Source: a virus. Taken from it: a stretch of 20,635 nt of DNA. The translations under genes were made by a program, and so were the position numbers. Positions 7,720 to 15,498 of this stretch are shown here, in pieces. The DNA is taken from positions 1 to 20,635 of IMG/VR virus record IMGVR_UViG_3300023110_000208, one strand, 5' to 3'. Under the pieces are notes generated by a model, which had not been told where the DNA came from, searched no databases, and saw only the letters and a list, made by a program, of their open reading frames with translations. How positions within the stretch are numbered: the stretch's first letter is position 1; every line of letters starts with the position of its first letter.

Positions 7720-8421
7720 TTATGTATTACGCTGTCCTGCAGCAATTTCTCTTTGGTAATTAGTTACATCCATAATATCACCAGCAATGATTGCTACAGC
7801 TTCATCAATAATGATTTCAGTAATATCGTCCTTAAACTCACAGGGTACATCTCCAGATGAGATGCTGCCAGTATAAGGATCTTTACATCCAGCAATTTCA
7901 ATGTTTCTAGGAGATCTGTAGTAAGTAAGTGTAGGTTTGTAGATCGTAAAATCAGAATTACTGAAGATTTTAATTCTTCCTCCACTAATAGTACAAATAG
8001 TTTCTCCCCAATCATAATCTGGCCGTTTTAAAGGATCTCTTAAAATGAGATCAATGTTAGCTTCTTCTACTAAATATGTAGTCATATCTCTAGGAGGGCA
8101 ACACTCAGTTTTAGCTAAAGTGCTGACCCTCTTAAAGGAGAGATAGTTATTGGGAAGAGAATTACTTACGTAAACATTATCAGACTCAATGCCTTGTAAA
8201 CCAGTTGTTTCTAACAGTTCTTGAAGATCATCAATAAGCATTTTACTTTGCTCATCCCCTTCTTTAAAAACATTGTTTCCATGAAGCTGACGTCTACACC
8301 ACTCAATCTGAGCTTTATTAAACGCTTCTACAATCTGCCAGCATTCTATATTATCATAGTCGTTACTAGCAAGCTTATTCAGCCTTTGCTTAAACTTAAT
8401 TTGTAGTGTAGTATTATTCAT
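7720..8421 (-). CDS. Probable head-tail connector (adaptor) protein, 233 aa
   Basis: The N-terminal half is helical (FKQRLNKLASNDYDNIECWQ; FNKAQIEWCRRQLHG), followed by a beta-rich part (GRIKIFSNSDFTIY; LTYYRSPRNIEIAGC) and a closing helix with EFKDDITEIIIDEAVAIIAG. Helical proteins of this length with an acidic final helix, encoded a few genes after the capsid gene, are typical of adaptor proteins that sit under the portal. I recall closely similar sequences in marine Bacteroidota phages, annotated only as structural. It starts five bases after the 41-residue gene and ends next to the promoter-like site of the 368-residue gene. The role is inferred from position and general layout. Confidence 0.6.
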   Translation of the reverse strand: MNNTTLQIKFKQRLNKLASNDYDNIECWQIVEAFNKAQIEWCRRQLHGNNVFKEGDEQSKMLIDDLQELLETTGLQGIESDNVYVSNSLPNNYLSFKRVSTLAKTECCPPRDMTTYLVEEANIDLILRDPLKRPDYDWGETICTISGGRIKIFSNSDFTIYKPTLTYYRSPRNIEIAGCKDPYTGSISSGDVPCEFKDDITEIIIDEAVAIIAGDIMDVTNYQREIAAGQRNT

Positions 8422-8426
8422 AGCTG

Positions 8427-8552
8427 TTAGCTACCACAAGCTTCACAATCTTCTGGATTTTCTAAATTACAACTAGGTTGCTCTTTGTTCGTTAATTCAT
8501 CTACAAAATCTGCAAATGAATCATCCAATTGAAAATCATCTTTTTCACTCAT
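8427..8552 (-). CDS. Small acidic protein with Cys-rich C-terminus, 41 aa
   Basis: ATG at 8552 to TAA at 8427 gives 41 residues; an upstream in-frame ATG at 8558 would add two (MTM). The first 30 residues are acidic (MSEKDDFQLDDSFADFVDEL) and the end carries three cysteines, CNLENPEDCEAC, followed by GS. It fills the gap between the 337-residue gene (stop 8566) and the connector gene (start 8421), with short spacers on both sides. Packing, composition and a sensible start support a real gene, though no family is recognised. The cysteines could bind metal or form a disulphide in the virion. Confidence 0.65.
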   Translation of the reverse strand: MSEKDDFQLDDSFADFVDELTNKEQPSCNLENPEDCEACGS

Positions 8553-8565
8553 GGTCATTTTATAT

Positions 8566-9579
8566 TTAGGAGTTCCACATTCCTTCTACATTACTCATCA
8601 GCTTCATCATCACCTCTTCATTGAGAGGGTTCTTTAAGAATGCTACTACATCTGAAGGAGTACGTCCTAAAGCTGTACCACTGTCTAGATCATAAATCAT
8701 ACCATCAGACTTAGTAGTAATCATTCTATACTGAGTTGCATCCTTAACAATAGCTTTCAACTTTAATGTCTCCATATCTAGTCTTGCAGCGTCTAAGAAT
8801 GTTTGAGCACTCTTTTTCTTATTTCTATCAACACCTAAACCGTTTACATAATTATCCATGTTTTCATAGATAATGTCATTAGGTGTTGTCTTAGTGTATT
8901 GTGTGCTATTAGCATCAACAACCTTAGCAACTAAGAACATTTTATTAGCTTGCTTATCGTACATTTTCTGTAACTCAGCTAATGCTTTGTTACGTAACTT
9001 AGAAATCTCTGTACGATTTGCAGCCGTTGTTTCCAATTTGTCAAGGAAGAATTTAGGTGGCGTTGGTTTACTCCTTGCATCTTCCAAACTTTTTGATACA
9101 ATTGAAAACCCTCCAGCTTCAATTGCATACAACTTAACCAAATCATAAGGATCTTTTACAGGATCCAAGAATACTGGGTCATTACCACACTTAAGTGAGA
9201 TTCTGCTCCAGAAATCATCATTATCTGGTCTTAGTAATTTTACTTCCTTCCAGAAATCTTTACTTTCAGGATCAATTACATTTGCTGCTAAGTCTTGCTC
9301 TAGTGAAGCAACTACTTCACGTATCTCACGAATCTTAGCTTCTCTTTCATCTGCAGGCAGAGTTTTAACTTCTGGTGCAAATTCATTTAGTCCAGTAACA
9401 TATCTCTTGATACCATTAATCTCTAAACAAGCAAGTTGCTCTTCATGGTATACACCATCCATTAGAGACATCTGATAATTCTCAAGACCCATGTTACCTA
9501 CACTAGGGTCAAAATAAGGTCTGATAGCAATTTTACCAGACTTACCAATTTGGTACTTTTCAATAATAGTCACACTCAT
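8566..9579 (-). CDS. Structural-cluster protein of unknown function, 337 aa
   Basis: The protein is largely helical and charged, with long Lys/Glu/Asp-rich stretches (ADEREAKIREIREVVASLEQ; RNKALAELQKMYDKQANKMF). It opens with a beta-like segment (MSVTIIEKYQIGKSGKIAIR). There is no transmembrane segment and no catalytic motif I recognise. It is the first gene after the terminator that follows the capsid gene, and its ATG is preceded by TTAAAACCAAAAAA. The position between capsid and connector points to an internal head, head-completion or assembly protein, but this is inference. A clear sign of a dedicated promoter is missing, so expression may depend on read-through from the capsid unit. Confidence 0.65.
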   Translation of the reverse strand: MSVTIIEKYQIGKSGKIAIRPYFDPSVGNMGLENYQMSLMDGVYHEEQLACLEINGIKRYVTGLNEFAPEVKTLPADEREAKIREIREVVASLEQDLAANVIDPESKDFWKEVKLLRPDNDDFWSRISLKCGNDPVFLDPVKDPYDLVKLYAIEAGGFSIVSKSLEDARSKPTPPKFFLDKLETTAANRTEISKLRNKALAELQKMYDKQANKMFLVAKVVDANSTQYTKTTPNDIIYENMDNYVNGLGVDRNKKKSAQTFLDAARLDMETLKLKAIVKDATQYRMITTKSDGMIYDLDSGTALGRTPSDVVAFLKNPLNEEVMMKLMSNVEGMWNS

Positions 9580-9671
9580 TTTTTTGGTTTTAAGTTAGTG
9601 TAATCTTGATGCTTGCCAGGGTTACCAGTCCTGATAAAGTAAGGTGTACAACAAGCAAATTAAAGAAGATT

Positions 9672-9693
9672 GGGAGAGGTTTTACCCTCTCCC
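9672..9693 (-). terminator. Terminator after major capsid gene
   Basis: GGGAGAGG and CCTCTCCC form a perfect 8-base-pair stem around a 6-base loop, 14 bases past the capsid stop. In the minus direction it is followed by AATCTTCTTTAATTTG, a broken T-rich stretch, so termination may be partial. Partial termination would let some transcripts reach the 337-residue gene. Confidence 0.75.
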
Positions 9694-9707
9694 TTCTACT
9701 ATTCTTC

Positions 9708-11327
9708 TTAGAATGATCCTCCTGTTACAGGGTTTCTCATTACAATCTTCAACACCTTAGTTGCATCTTTAACCCAGATAGCAGGCATTGTTTGTGTCAT
9801 GAATACACGGTATCCGTTAAAGTTACCAGAAGACTGGAATCCTTGTGAACGTCCCATGTAATCCATAGTACCATTTTGGTAGAACCACTTCAATTGGTTA
9901 TCCCAAGACAATTTCAACAAGTAAATATTGTCATTACCGTTTTCAGTAACATCAAATACTACAAAGCTGTAAGAGCTTAGTGGGTGACCATCTACTAGAG
10001 GGTTCTCAATGTCATTAGTATGCAAGTTATCAAACGCAGGGTTCAATACAAACTTAACGTTAGCCAAGAAAGGAATAACGTAAGAAGTGTAAGCAAAACC
10101 AAAGTTCAAGTCCATGTTGCTACCAGATACAGCACCAATGTCTGTAGCACGTACCAAAAGACCAGAAGCATTAGCTTCAGCTTTAATAGCTTCATTTACA
10201 AGCTTCATACCACCCATACCAGTTTGAACAATGATCTGACGCTGTGGATCTGGTCCAGCAAGCTCTACACGTCCTTGGTAGAAGTTCATCAATTCTGCTT
10301 TAAACATATCTAGAGAGAATCCAGACTTGTTGTATACACGCTTGAATGAGTTATCCAACTGCTTCCACAAACCTACAGATAGACGTACATCATCTGGTCC
10401 ATCCTGACGTACACGTCCACCATGACCCCACATTAAGTAAGTCTCAATATCTTTAGCAATCTTAGACAAGTGAGCAGCTTCCAAGTTAGTAACAAAAGTA
10501 CGGCTCAATGAACCATTCTCCATGCTACGCTTAACTGCATCTTTACCCATCTTAGAAACCATATCTTCCAAGCTAGTAATAGAAGGATCCATACTCTGAT
10601 CCATGTTACGCCAGATCTCAGTTACAGGAACTGTACCATCTGCACGCATACCACCTTTCATCATCATATCTGCACGTGAAGAAATGCTGTAGTGTACGTG
10701 AGCTTCTGCACCACCTACGTAGTTGTAGAACTCACGGAAACCAGTTGATACATCACCAATGTCAGAGAAACGCTCACCGTATTCACCTCTAGCAGAACCT
10801 TTACGGAAGAACTTAGTACCTGCAGCCAAGTACTTGTTGTCCAAGAATTTCAAGTTGTCATTGTTAACCAACTGTACAGTGTAGATGAATCCGTCACCTG
10901 AAGGAAGAATATCTTCTGCAGTTACGTATAATTCAGCTCCGTTGTACTTGTCGTAAGTAATGATGTCACCGTGACCAAATGCACGCTTGTTTACCTTAAT
11001 TTTAAAGGTAGTGCCATCAACACCTTTACGCTCATTGCTTGCTTCAATGTCTTCAGTGATGTAAGGAAGATCCTGTACTACAGGTACTTGCCATTTGTAC
11101 TCACCACGAGCATTATCAACAGTGATGGTATTTTTACCACCAAAAGATGCCATTTGGTATAGTGGCATTTCAACCTTTTGAGCCATAGCCCAAAGGTCTA
11201 CAGGGCCCATATCAGTTGGTTCTGCACTACCTAGCATATTTGCCAAGTGATAAGAATCAACATGAGATGACGCCTTGTAAGAAGTATCTCTCAAAAAGAT
11301 ACCATTGTTCAAAACAGGAGTTGCCAT
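9708..11327 (-). CDS. Probable major capsid protein, 539 aa
   Basis: It encodes a 539-residue protein starting MATPVLNNGIFLRDTSYKAS, without hydrophobic membrane segments and with mixed alpha/beta character. An extended region near residues 60-85 (FGGKNTITVDNARGEYKWQV) could be part of an HK97-type extended loop, and a long helical part with repeated MMMKGG/MEN/MVSKMG segments lies mid-protein. The case rests on position: directly after an acidic scaffold-like gene, two genes after the portal, and closed by a terminator as for a highly expressed gene. Length is within the range for large-phage HK97-fold capsid proteins. The fold cannot be proved from sequence by eye. Confidence 0.75.
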   Translation of the reverse strand: MATPVLNNGIFLRDTSYKASSHVDSYHLANMLGSAEPTDMGPVDLWAMAQKVEMPLYQMASFGGKNTITVDNARGEYKWQVPVVQDLPYITEDIEASNERKGVDGTTFKIKVNKRAFGHGDIITYDKYNGAELYVTAEDILPSGDGFIYTVQLVNNDNLKFLDNKYLAAGTKFFRKGSARGEYGERFSDIGDVSTGFREFYNYVGGAEAHVHYSISSRADMMMKGGMRADGTVPVTEIWRNMDQSMDPSITSLEDMVSKMGKDAVKRSMENGSLSRTFVTNLEAAHLSKIAKDIETYLMWGHGGRVRQDGPDDVRLSVGLWKQLDNSFKRVYNKSGFSLDMFKAELMNFYQGRVELAGPDPQRQIIVQTGMGGMKLVNEAIKAEANASGLLVRATDIGAVSGSNMDLNFGFAYTSYVIPFLANVKFVLNPAFDNLHTNDIENPLVDGHPLSSYSFVVFDVTENGNDNIYLLKLSWDNQLKWFYQNGTMDYMGRSQGFQSSGNFNGYRVFMTQTMPAIWVKDATKVLKIVMRNPVTGGSF

Positions 11328-11358
11328 GTTTATCTAAATTTAGGATTAGTAATTATTG

Positions 11359-12618
11359 TTAAAATCTTTTAAATATGTTAGTTGGTCTAGGAATACCTCT
11401 AGACTTTCTAATTTCTTTTTCTTCAGCTACACTTGAAGATTGACGTTTGCTTTGTTCAGTCTTCAATTGTCTTACAGTCTTCTCAACAGTTTCTGCTTTA
11501 GCTCCTTCTTTAATCTTACTATGGTAACCATCTCTATCAGATAGCAACCAAAGAGCTTCAGCAATTAACTCATGATTAGGCTCTACGTATTGATACTTTT
11601 CTAGCAAGTGACCCAGCATGTTAGTCTGTCTACCAGATACTGACTGATAATTAGGCTCTACTAGACCTTGGTATAATGTTGCTTGAGTTTTCTTATCAAG
11701 TTTAATACCGCCAAGCTCACCAGCTTTTAAAGTCTCATATACATTCTCCATATAGTTATTAGCGGCTTCAGCTTGTCTTTGCTTACGCTCCTCTTGTTCA
11801 GCAACTCTCTGCTGTACAATTTTTTCTTGCATTCTGTCCAACTTAGGTTTGAACTTATTTGCAAGCTGTTCTAGCCTACCAATATCTTTATAGGATTCAA
11901 TCTCTTCTTGAATTTCTTCTGCATCACCAAAACCAGTAGCTGAAAGATATTCTCTTACAATTACCTCTTGATCTTGTTCTACAGTAGGGTCTAATGATCT
12001 GGATTGTTCTACCTGCGCTAGTGCACTAAATAGTCCTTTAAGATCTTGACCGCCATTTGCTACATATTTAGCAGCATACTGAAGTTCTTCTGGCAATGAT
12101 TGAAAAAATTCTTGAGGTGTTTCTTCTCTTAGCTTACGTTCTCTTTCTTGAAAGTTAGCTTCAATTAGTTCTTGAAAGTCTTTAGCTGTATATTCTTCAA
12201 TTGGCTTATCATCTTCAAATGGAATTAACTTCTCATCTTCAATAAGCTTTGTAAATACATCAGCTACACCTTCAATCTTTTTACGACCTCTTTTCTTTTT
12301 AGGCTCATTATCTTCATCATCTTCATCAGATGACTCAACTTCATTTACTAAATCATCAAAAGATTCTTTTGACTCTTTAGCTTCAGGCTCTTCAGAAGAG
12401 TCTTCTACAGCTTCTGCTACAGGCTCATCTTCATCTTCACCATCAAGAAAAGACAAATCTGTCTTCTTATTTGAAAGAACGTTTGCAGTTTTATCTGCCT
12501 CTTCAGTAGGTACTGTTACAGACTCTGCACCAGGCATACCAAAGATTTCATCTAAGTCTACATCTACTTGCGTAACATTTGTAGACTCCTCTACGGGTGT
12601 GGTTTTTTCTTCACTCAT
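11359..12618 (-). CDS. Putative scaffolding protein, 419 aa
   Basis: The first 115 residues are very acidic and low in complexity (SFLDGEDEDEPVAEAVEDSS; SSDEDDEDNEP), followed by a basic patch KKKRGRKK. The middle and end are helical and coiled-coil-like (EKIVQQRVAEQEERKQRQAE), and the C-terminus is basic (RGIPRPTNIFKRF). Acidic, helical proteins with a basic tail encoded between portal and capsid genes are typical phage scaffolds, which fill the procapsid and leave on maturation. Its ATG is preceded by AAAACCAACAAAATT and by promoter-like site P2. The capsid gene follows after 31 bases with no terminator, so the two share an mRNA. Confidence 0.75.
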   Translation of the reverse strand: MSEEKTTPVEESTNVTQVDVDLDEIFGMPGAESVTVPTEEADKTANVLSNKKTDLSFLDGEDEDEPVAEAVEDSSEEPEAKESKESFDDLVNEVESSDEDDEDNEPKKKRGRKKIEGVADVFTKLIEDEKLIPFEDDKPIEEYTAKDFQELIEANFQERERKLREETPQEFFQSLPEELQYAAKYVANGGQDLKGLFSALAQVEQSRSLDPTVEQDQEVIVREYLSATGFGDAEEIQEEIESYKDIGRLEQLANKFKPKLDRMQEKIVQQRVAEQEERKQRQAEAANNYMENVYETLKAGELGGIKLDKKTQATLYQGLVEPNYQSVSGRQTNMLGHLLEKYQYVEPNHELIAEALWLLSDRDGYHSKIKEGAKAETVEKTVRQLKTEQSKRQSSSVAEEKEIRKSRGIPRPTNIFKRF

Positions 12619-12637
12619 AATTTTGTTGGTTTTCTCT

Positions 12638-12654
12638 CACTATTAATATACAAA
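12638..12654 (-). promoter_or_regulatory. Promoter-like site P2 (scaffold-capsid unit)
   Basis: The minus strand reads TTTGTATATTAATAGTG, containing the exact TTTGTATATTA core also found at 7699-7716 and 20236-20250. The distance from the core to the scaffold ATG is short, so the leader would be only about 25 bases. The upstream part of the site lies inside an inverted repeat. Confidence 0.6.
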
Positions 12655-12684
12655 TCTCCTTGGAATAAACCTTGGAGATTTGTA
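12649..12684. repeat. Inverted repeat overlapping promoter-like site P2
   Basis: Two perfect 11-base arms (TACAAATCTCC and GGAGATTTGTA) are separated by 14 bases. It lies in the 113-base gap between the portal stop and the scaffold start. The left arm includes the TTTG of the promoter core. It could be a terminator for the portal transcript, although no T-run follows, or a binding site for a protein that controls P2. Confidence 0.6.
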
Positions 12685-12731
12685 AAAACGTTATATAAAA
12701 AATGTGATTTTGAACAGTATATAGCTAAGAC

Positions 12732-15497
12732 CTATTCTTCTTTCTTATTAGATTTTCTGTTTGCAGAAAGATCATACTTATTTTTATTCTCTCTAGCAAT
12801 CTCTAACTGGGTATTTGCAATACGTTCTTTAGATTGAAACTCTTCTCTTTTCAAAGCAATATTCTGTTGCTGTATTGCTTTTTTATTGTTTTCAGCTTCT
12901 CTCTTTAATTCTGTCTGAGCTTGATATCTTTCAGTTTCTCTGATTTCTTTCAAAGCATCTTGATAATCTGAAACTTCATTTTTATTGATATCTTGCATTG
13001 CACCATATCCAGCTGCTCTAATTTCAGCTTGAATCAATCTGTTTTGACGATCCTTATCATTTTGATCAGCCTCAAACTGTCTAGCCATTTCTTTTTCTTG
13101 AGCTTCTGCTTGAAGTCTTTGTTGCTCCATTTGCATAGCTTGCTGCTGTTGCTCTTGACGTTGTTGAATTTGCTTTTGCTCAGCATCTTTCATAATATCA
13201 GTAACTTCAGCAATACTATCTGATTTAATAATATTACCAAGGTCATAAATACTAGCACCAGTAGTATTATTAGTAAGAGCCATTTGCTTAAGCTGTTCAA
13301 GAATTCTTCTATGATTAGCTTTAGTAGTACAGAAAATGTTAAAGTCTCTTAGCAATAAATCTCTACCATTAATACTAAAGTTTATTTTTTCATCATTAGA
13401 TGTAATATACTGAAGTCTAACAGAAGGATTATTACTATGATAATATTGAGCCAAGTCTGTACGCATTTGATGTACTCTAGGCATTAGATGATCAGAATGC
13501 TGAATAAAGTATGATTCAGTCTGAGCATAAGAACTCTCTAAGGATGCTTGTACACCTGTAGCAGTTTGTTGTTCCATAGCACCACCTAAACGCTGTGCAT
13601 TTACACCAATAGATTCAAATGCTTGATTCTTAAAGTAGTTAGCAAGTTGAGTTCTAGAAAGCAATCTATTAGTCTGCTCTAGATTTAACACCTGATAGTG
13701 CTGGAAGTTAAGAGCATTCTCTGTATTAGTAATAGATGTATCAAGAGGAAGCATTTGGAAGTCCTTCATTGCTACATATGCTTTAGCCAAATTATTCTTA
13801 CCCCAGTCTTCCCCTAGTGAGTGACGAGGAATAGCATTTTGGTCAAGCATAATTACTGTACCTAATTCATCTACAAGAATATCAGCAATCTGATTGTTTA
13901 CAATATTATATCCAATTTGATATGGCTTCATCAAATCTACTAGAGATACAGATTTTGTATTTCTATCAGAGAATACAGCTCCTTCTACAGGTAGCTTACA
14001 ACCATATAATGTTTGATCTCCTTTAAATTGGAATTTAAGTCTTCCTGGTTCGGGTCTATCAATACCTAAGTAGATAGCTTCAATACCATCTGGTGAAGTC
14101 ATACCCCAATATGTAGGATGATTAGGTCCAATTTTAACACCACCCCAAACTTCATTAATCCAAATCCAATCAATATGATCACCAAAGATTACACTCTCTT
14201 TAGTTTTCTGCTTAGATGATGTAGTATTATATAAAGGTTTATCAACTACAGTATAGTTATCAGTAACAATATCTTGAATAACAGTACCATCTTCTAAAAC
14301 CTTTGTAAGATGACCCACACGTCTTTGAGTTTTCCAATATACAGTAGAAACTCTTAACATGAATGTATTACCAAAATCAAACAAGTCTTCTGACTCACCA
14401 AGAATCCAATCTACAATATCACCACCAGCACCTAAACCTAGTTCAGTATGTGCCATAAATTGACGGTAACCTAAAGAACCGTTTTCAATACTATTCCATT
14501 CTGGAGATCTAGTACCATCATAAAAAGATCCATCATTAGGAATACCTGGAATAGCATAACCTGCAGAACGTGCAGGATAAACTTCTTCTAGTTCTTTAAT
14601 TTGATCCTCTGTCATTAAGTAACCATACTTATCAATGACATCAGCAACCGTCATCATATCTGATTTACCAACCCAGTTAGCTTGTGAGATATAACGCACA
14701 TCTGGAGACTTATGATAGAATGTAAGAACAGGATTCCACAGTTCAATATCATAATCATCTTCTCCCATACGGAAATGCCAGAACTCTCTATCTGTAATGA
14801 GCATATCTTTAAATGCACGTTCTTCAAGCTCATACATTTTAAAACGCTCTTCATCTACTTTAGTCTGATGCATTGCCCATTCTTCAACCATAGATCTATA
14901 ATCTTTACGGAAGAAGTCTTCAATTTCTGGAAGAGTTTTAAGATTTTGTTTAGAAAGCATTTGCTGAATTTCAGGATTCTGAAAATCTGCACCCTGCTGA
15001 GCTAACTTAGTAAGAATCTTAGAAGCTGCATCAGCTAATAAAGTTTCTTCTATCATTGCTCTTTTCTGCTCTAAGAGCTCATTATAAGAAGTATCATCTA
15101 CTGCACGAAAAGTAACTCTTGCATACTTAGATGCAAACTCCCCCATAAGAACATTGATAACATTTGGGATAATTGGGTAGAATTTGAGTTCTAATGCAGA
15201 TACATCTTCTTGGGTCAATTGGTCTACTAAATCAGCATAAAGGTTATCTTCTTCTACAATGTAGTCAGTTTTATCAATGATACCTTTAGCCAGCTTATAG
15301 TTCTTAAGCAAACGTCTAGAGTTTCTCTTAAGTTGCTTCTGACCTTGTACTTCAATCCAGTCTATGTTCCATGCAGCCCACTCCTTATCTTTCTTCTTTT
15401 CTGGAAGAAATTGTGTAGGCTGTTCAAGGGTGCCCATTTTATTTTTCTCTACCCTTGCACCGGCCTTAGCCTGCATTGCATTTATAATCTTAGGCAT
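12732..15497 (-). CDS. Portal protein, 921 aa
   Basis: The position directly after the large terminase and before scaffold and capsid genes marks this as the portal, the 12-subunit ring through which DNA enters the head. The N-terminal 500 residues are alpha/beta (YPIIPNVINVLMGEFASKYA; FWHFRMGEDDYDIELWNPVL). A long helical part follows (VDLMKPYQIGYNIVNNQIAD; LARTQ-like segments near residue 620). The last 150 residues are Gln/Glu/Lys-rich coiled coil (QQRQEQQQQAMQMEQQR near 775). At 921 residues it is long for a portal; such length with a Gln-rich end is known in crAss-like phages, where the C-terminal helices form the barrel. The ATG lies one base after the terminase stop. Confidence 0.85.
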   Translation of the reverse strand: MPKIINAMQAKAGARVEKNKMGTLEQPTQFLPEKKKDKEWAAWNIDWIEVQGQKQLKRNSRRLLKNYKLAKGIIDKTDYIVEEDNLYADLVDQLTQEDVSALELKFYPIIPNVINVLMGEFASKYARVTFRAVDDTSYNELLEQKRAMIEETLLADAASKILTKLAQQGADFQNPEIQQMLSKQNLKTLPEIEDFFRKDYRSMVEEWAMHQTKVDEERFKMYELEERAFKDMLITDREFWHFRMGEDDYDIELWNPVLTFYHKSPDVRYISQANWVGKSDMMTVADVIDKYGYLMTEDQIKELEEVYPARSAGYAIPGIPNDGSFYDGTRSPEWNSIENGSLGYRQFMAHTELGLGAGGDIVDWILGESEDLFDFGNTFMLRVSTVYWKTQRRVGHLTKVLEDGTVIQDIVTDNYTVVDKPLYNTTSSKQKTKESVIFGDHIDWIWINEVWGGVKIGPNHPTYWGMTSPDGIEAIYLGIDRPEPGRLKFQFKGDQTLYGCKLPVEGAVFSDRNTKSVSLVDLMKPYQIGYNIVNNQIADILVDELGTVIMLDQNAIPRHSLGEDWGKNNLAKAYVAMKDFQMLPLDTSITNTENALNFQHYQVLNLEQTNRLLSRTQLANYFKNQAFESIGVNAQRLGGAMEQQTATGVQASLESSYAQTESYFIQHSDHLMPRVHQMRTDLAQYYHSNNPSVRLQYITSNDEKINFSINGRDLLLRDFNIFCTTKANHRRILEQLKQMALTNNTTGASIYDLGNIIKSDSIAEVTDIMKDAEQKQIQQRQEQQQQAMQMEQQRLQAEAQEKEMARQFEADQNDKDRQNRLIQAEIRAAGYGAMQDINKNEVSDYQDALKEIRETERYQAQTELKREAENNKKAIQQQNIALKREEFQSKERIANTQLEIARENKNKYDLSANRKSNKKEE

Positions 15498-15498
15498 G

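Noticed and set aside
9625-9660. Promoter ahead of the 337-aa gene (TTGTACACCTTA)
   Set aside because: Only the first five bases and a few later ones fit the motif; too weak to list as a site.
9580-9707. Possible tRNA or other structured RNA in the gap after the capsid gene
   Set aside because: Apart from the terminator hairpin I could not build a cloverleaf or any long stem.
14654-15005. Open frames overlapping the middle of the portal gene on both strands
   Set aside because: They are out of frame with a continuous 921-residue portal gene and show no leader or conserved motif.
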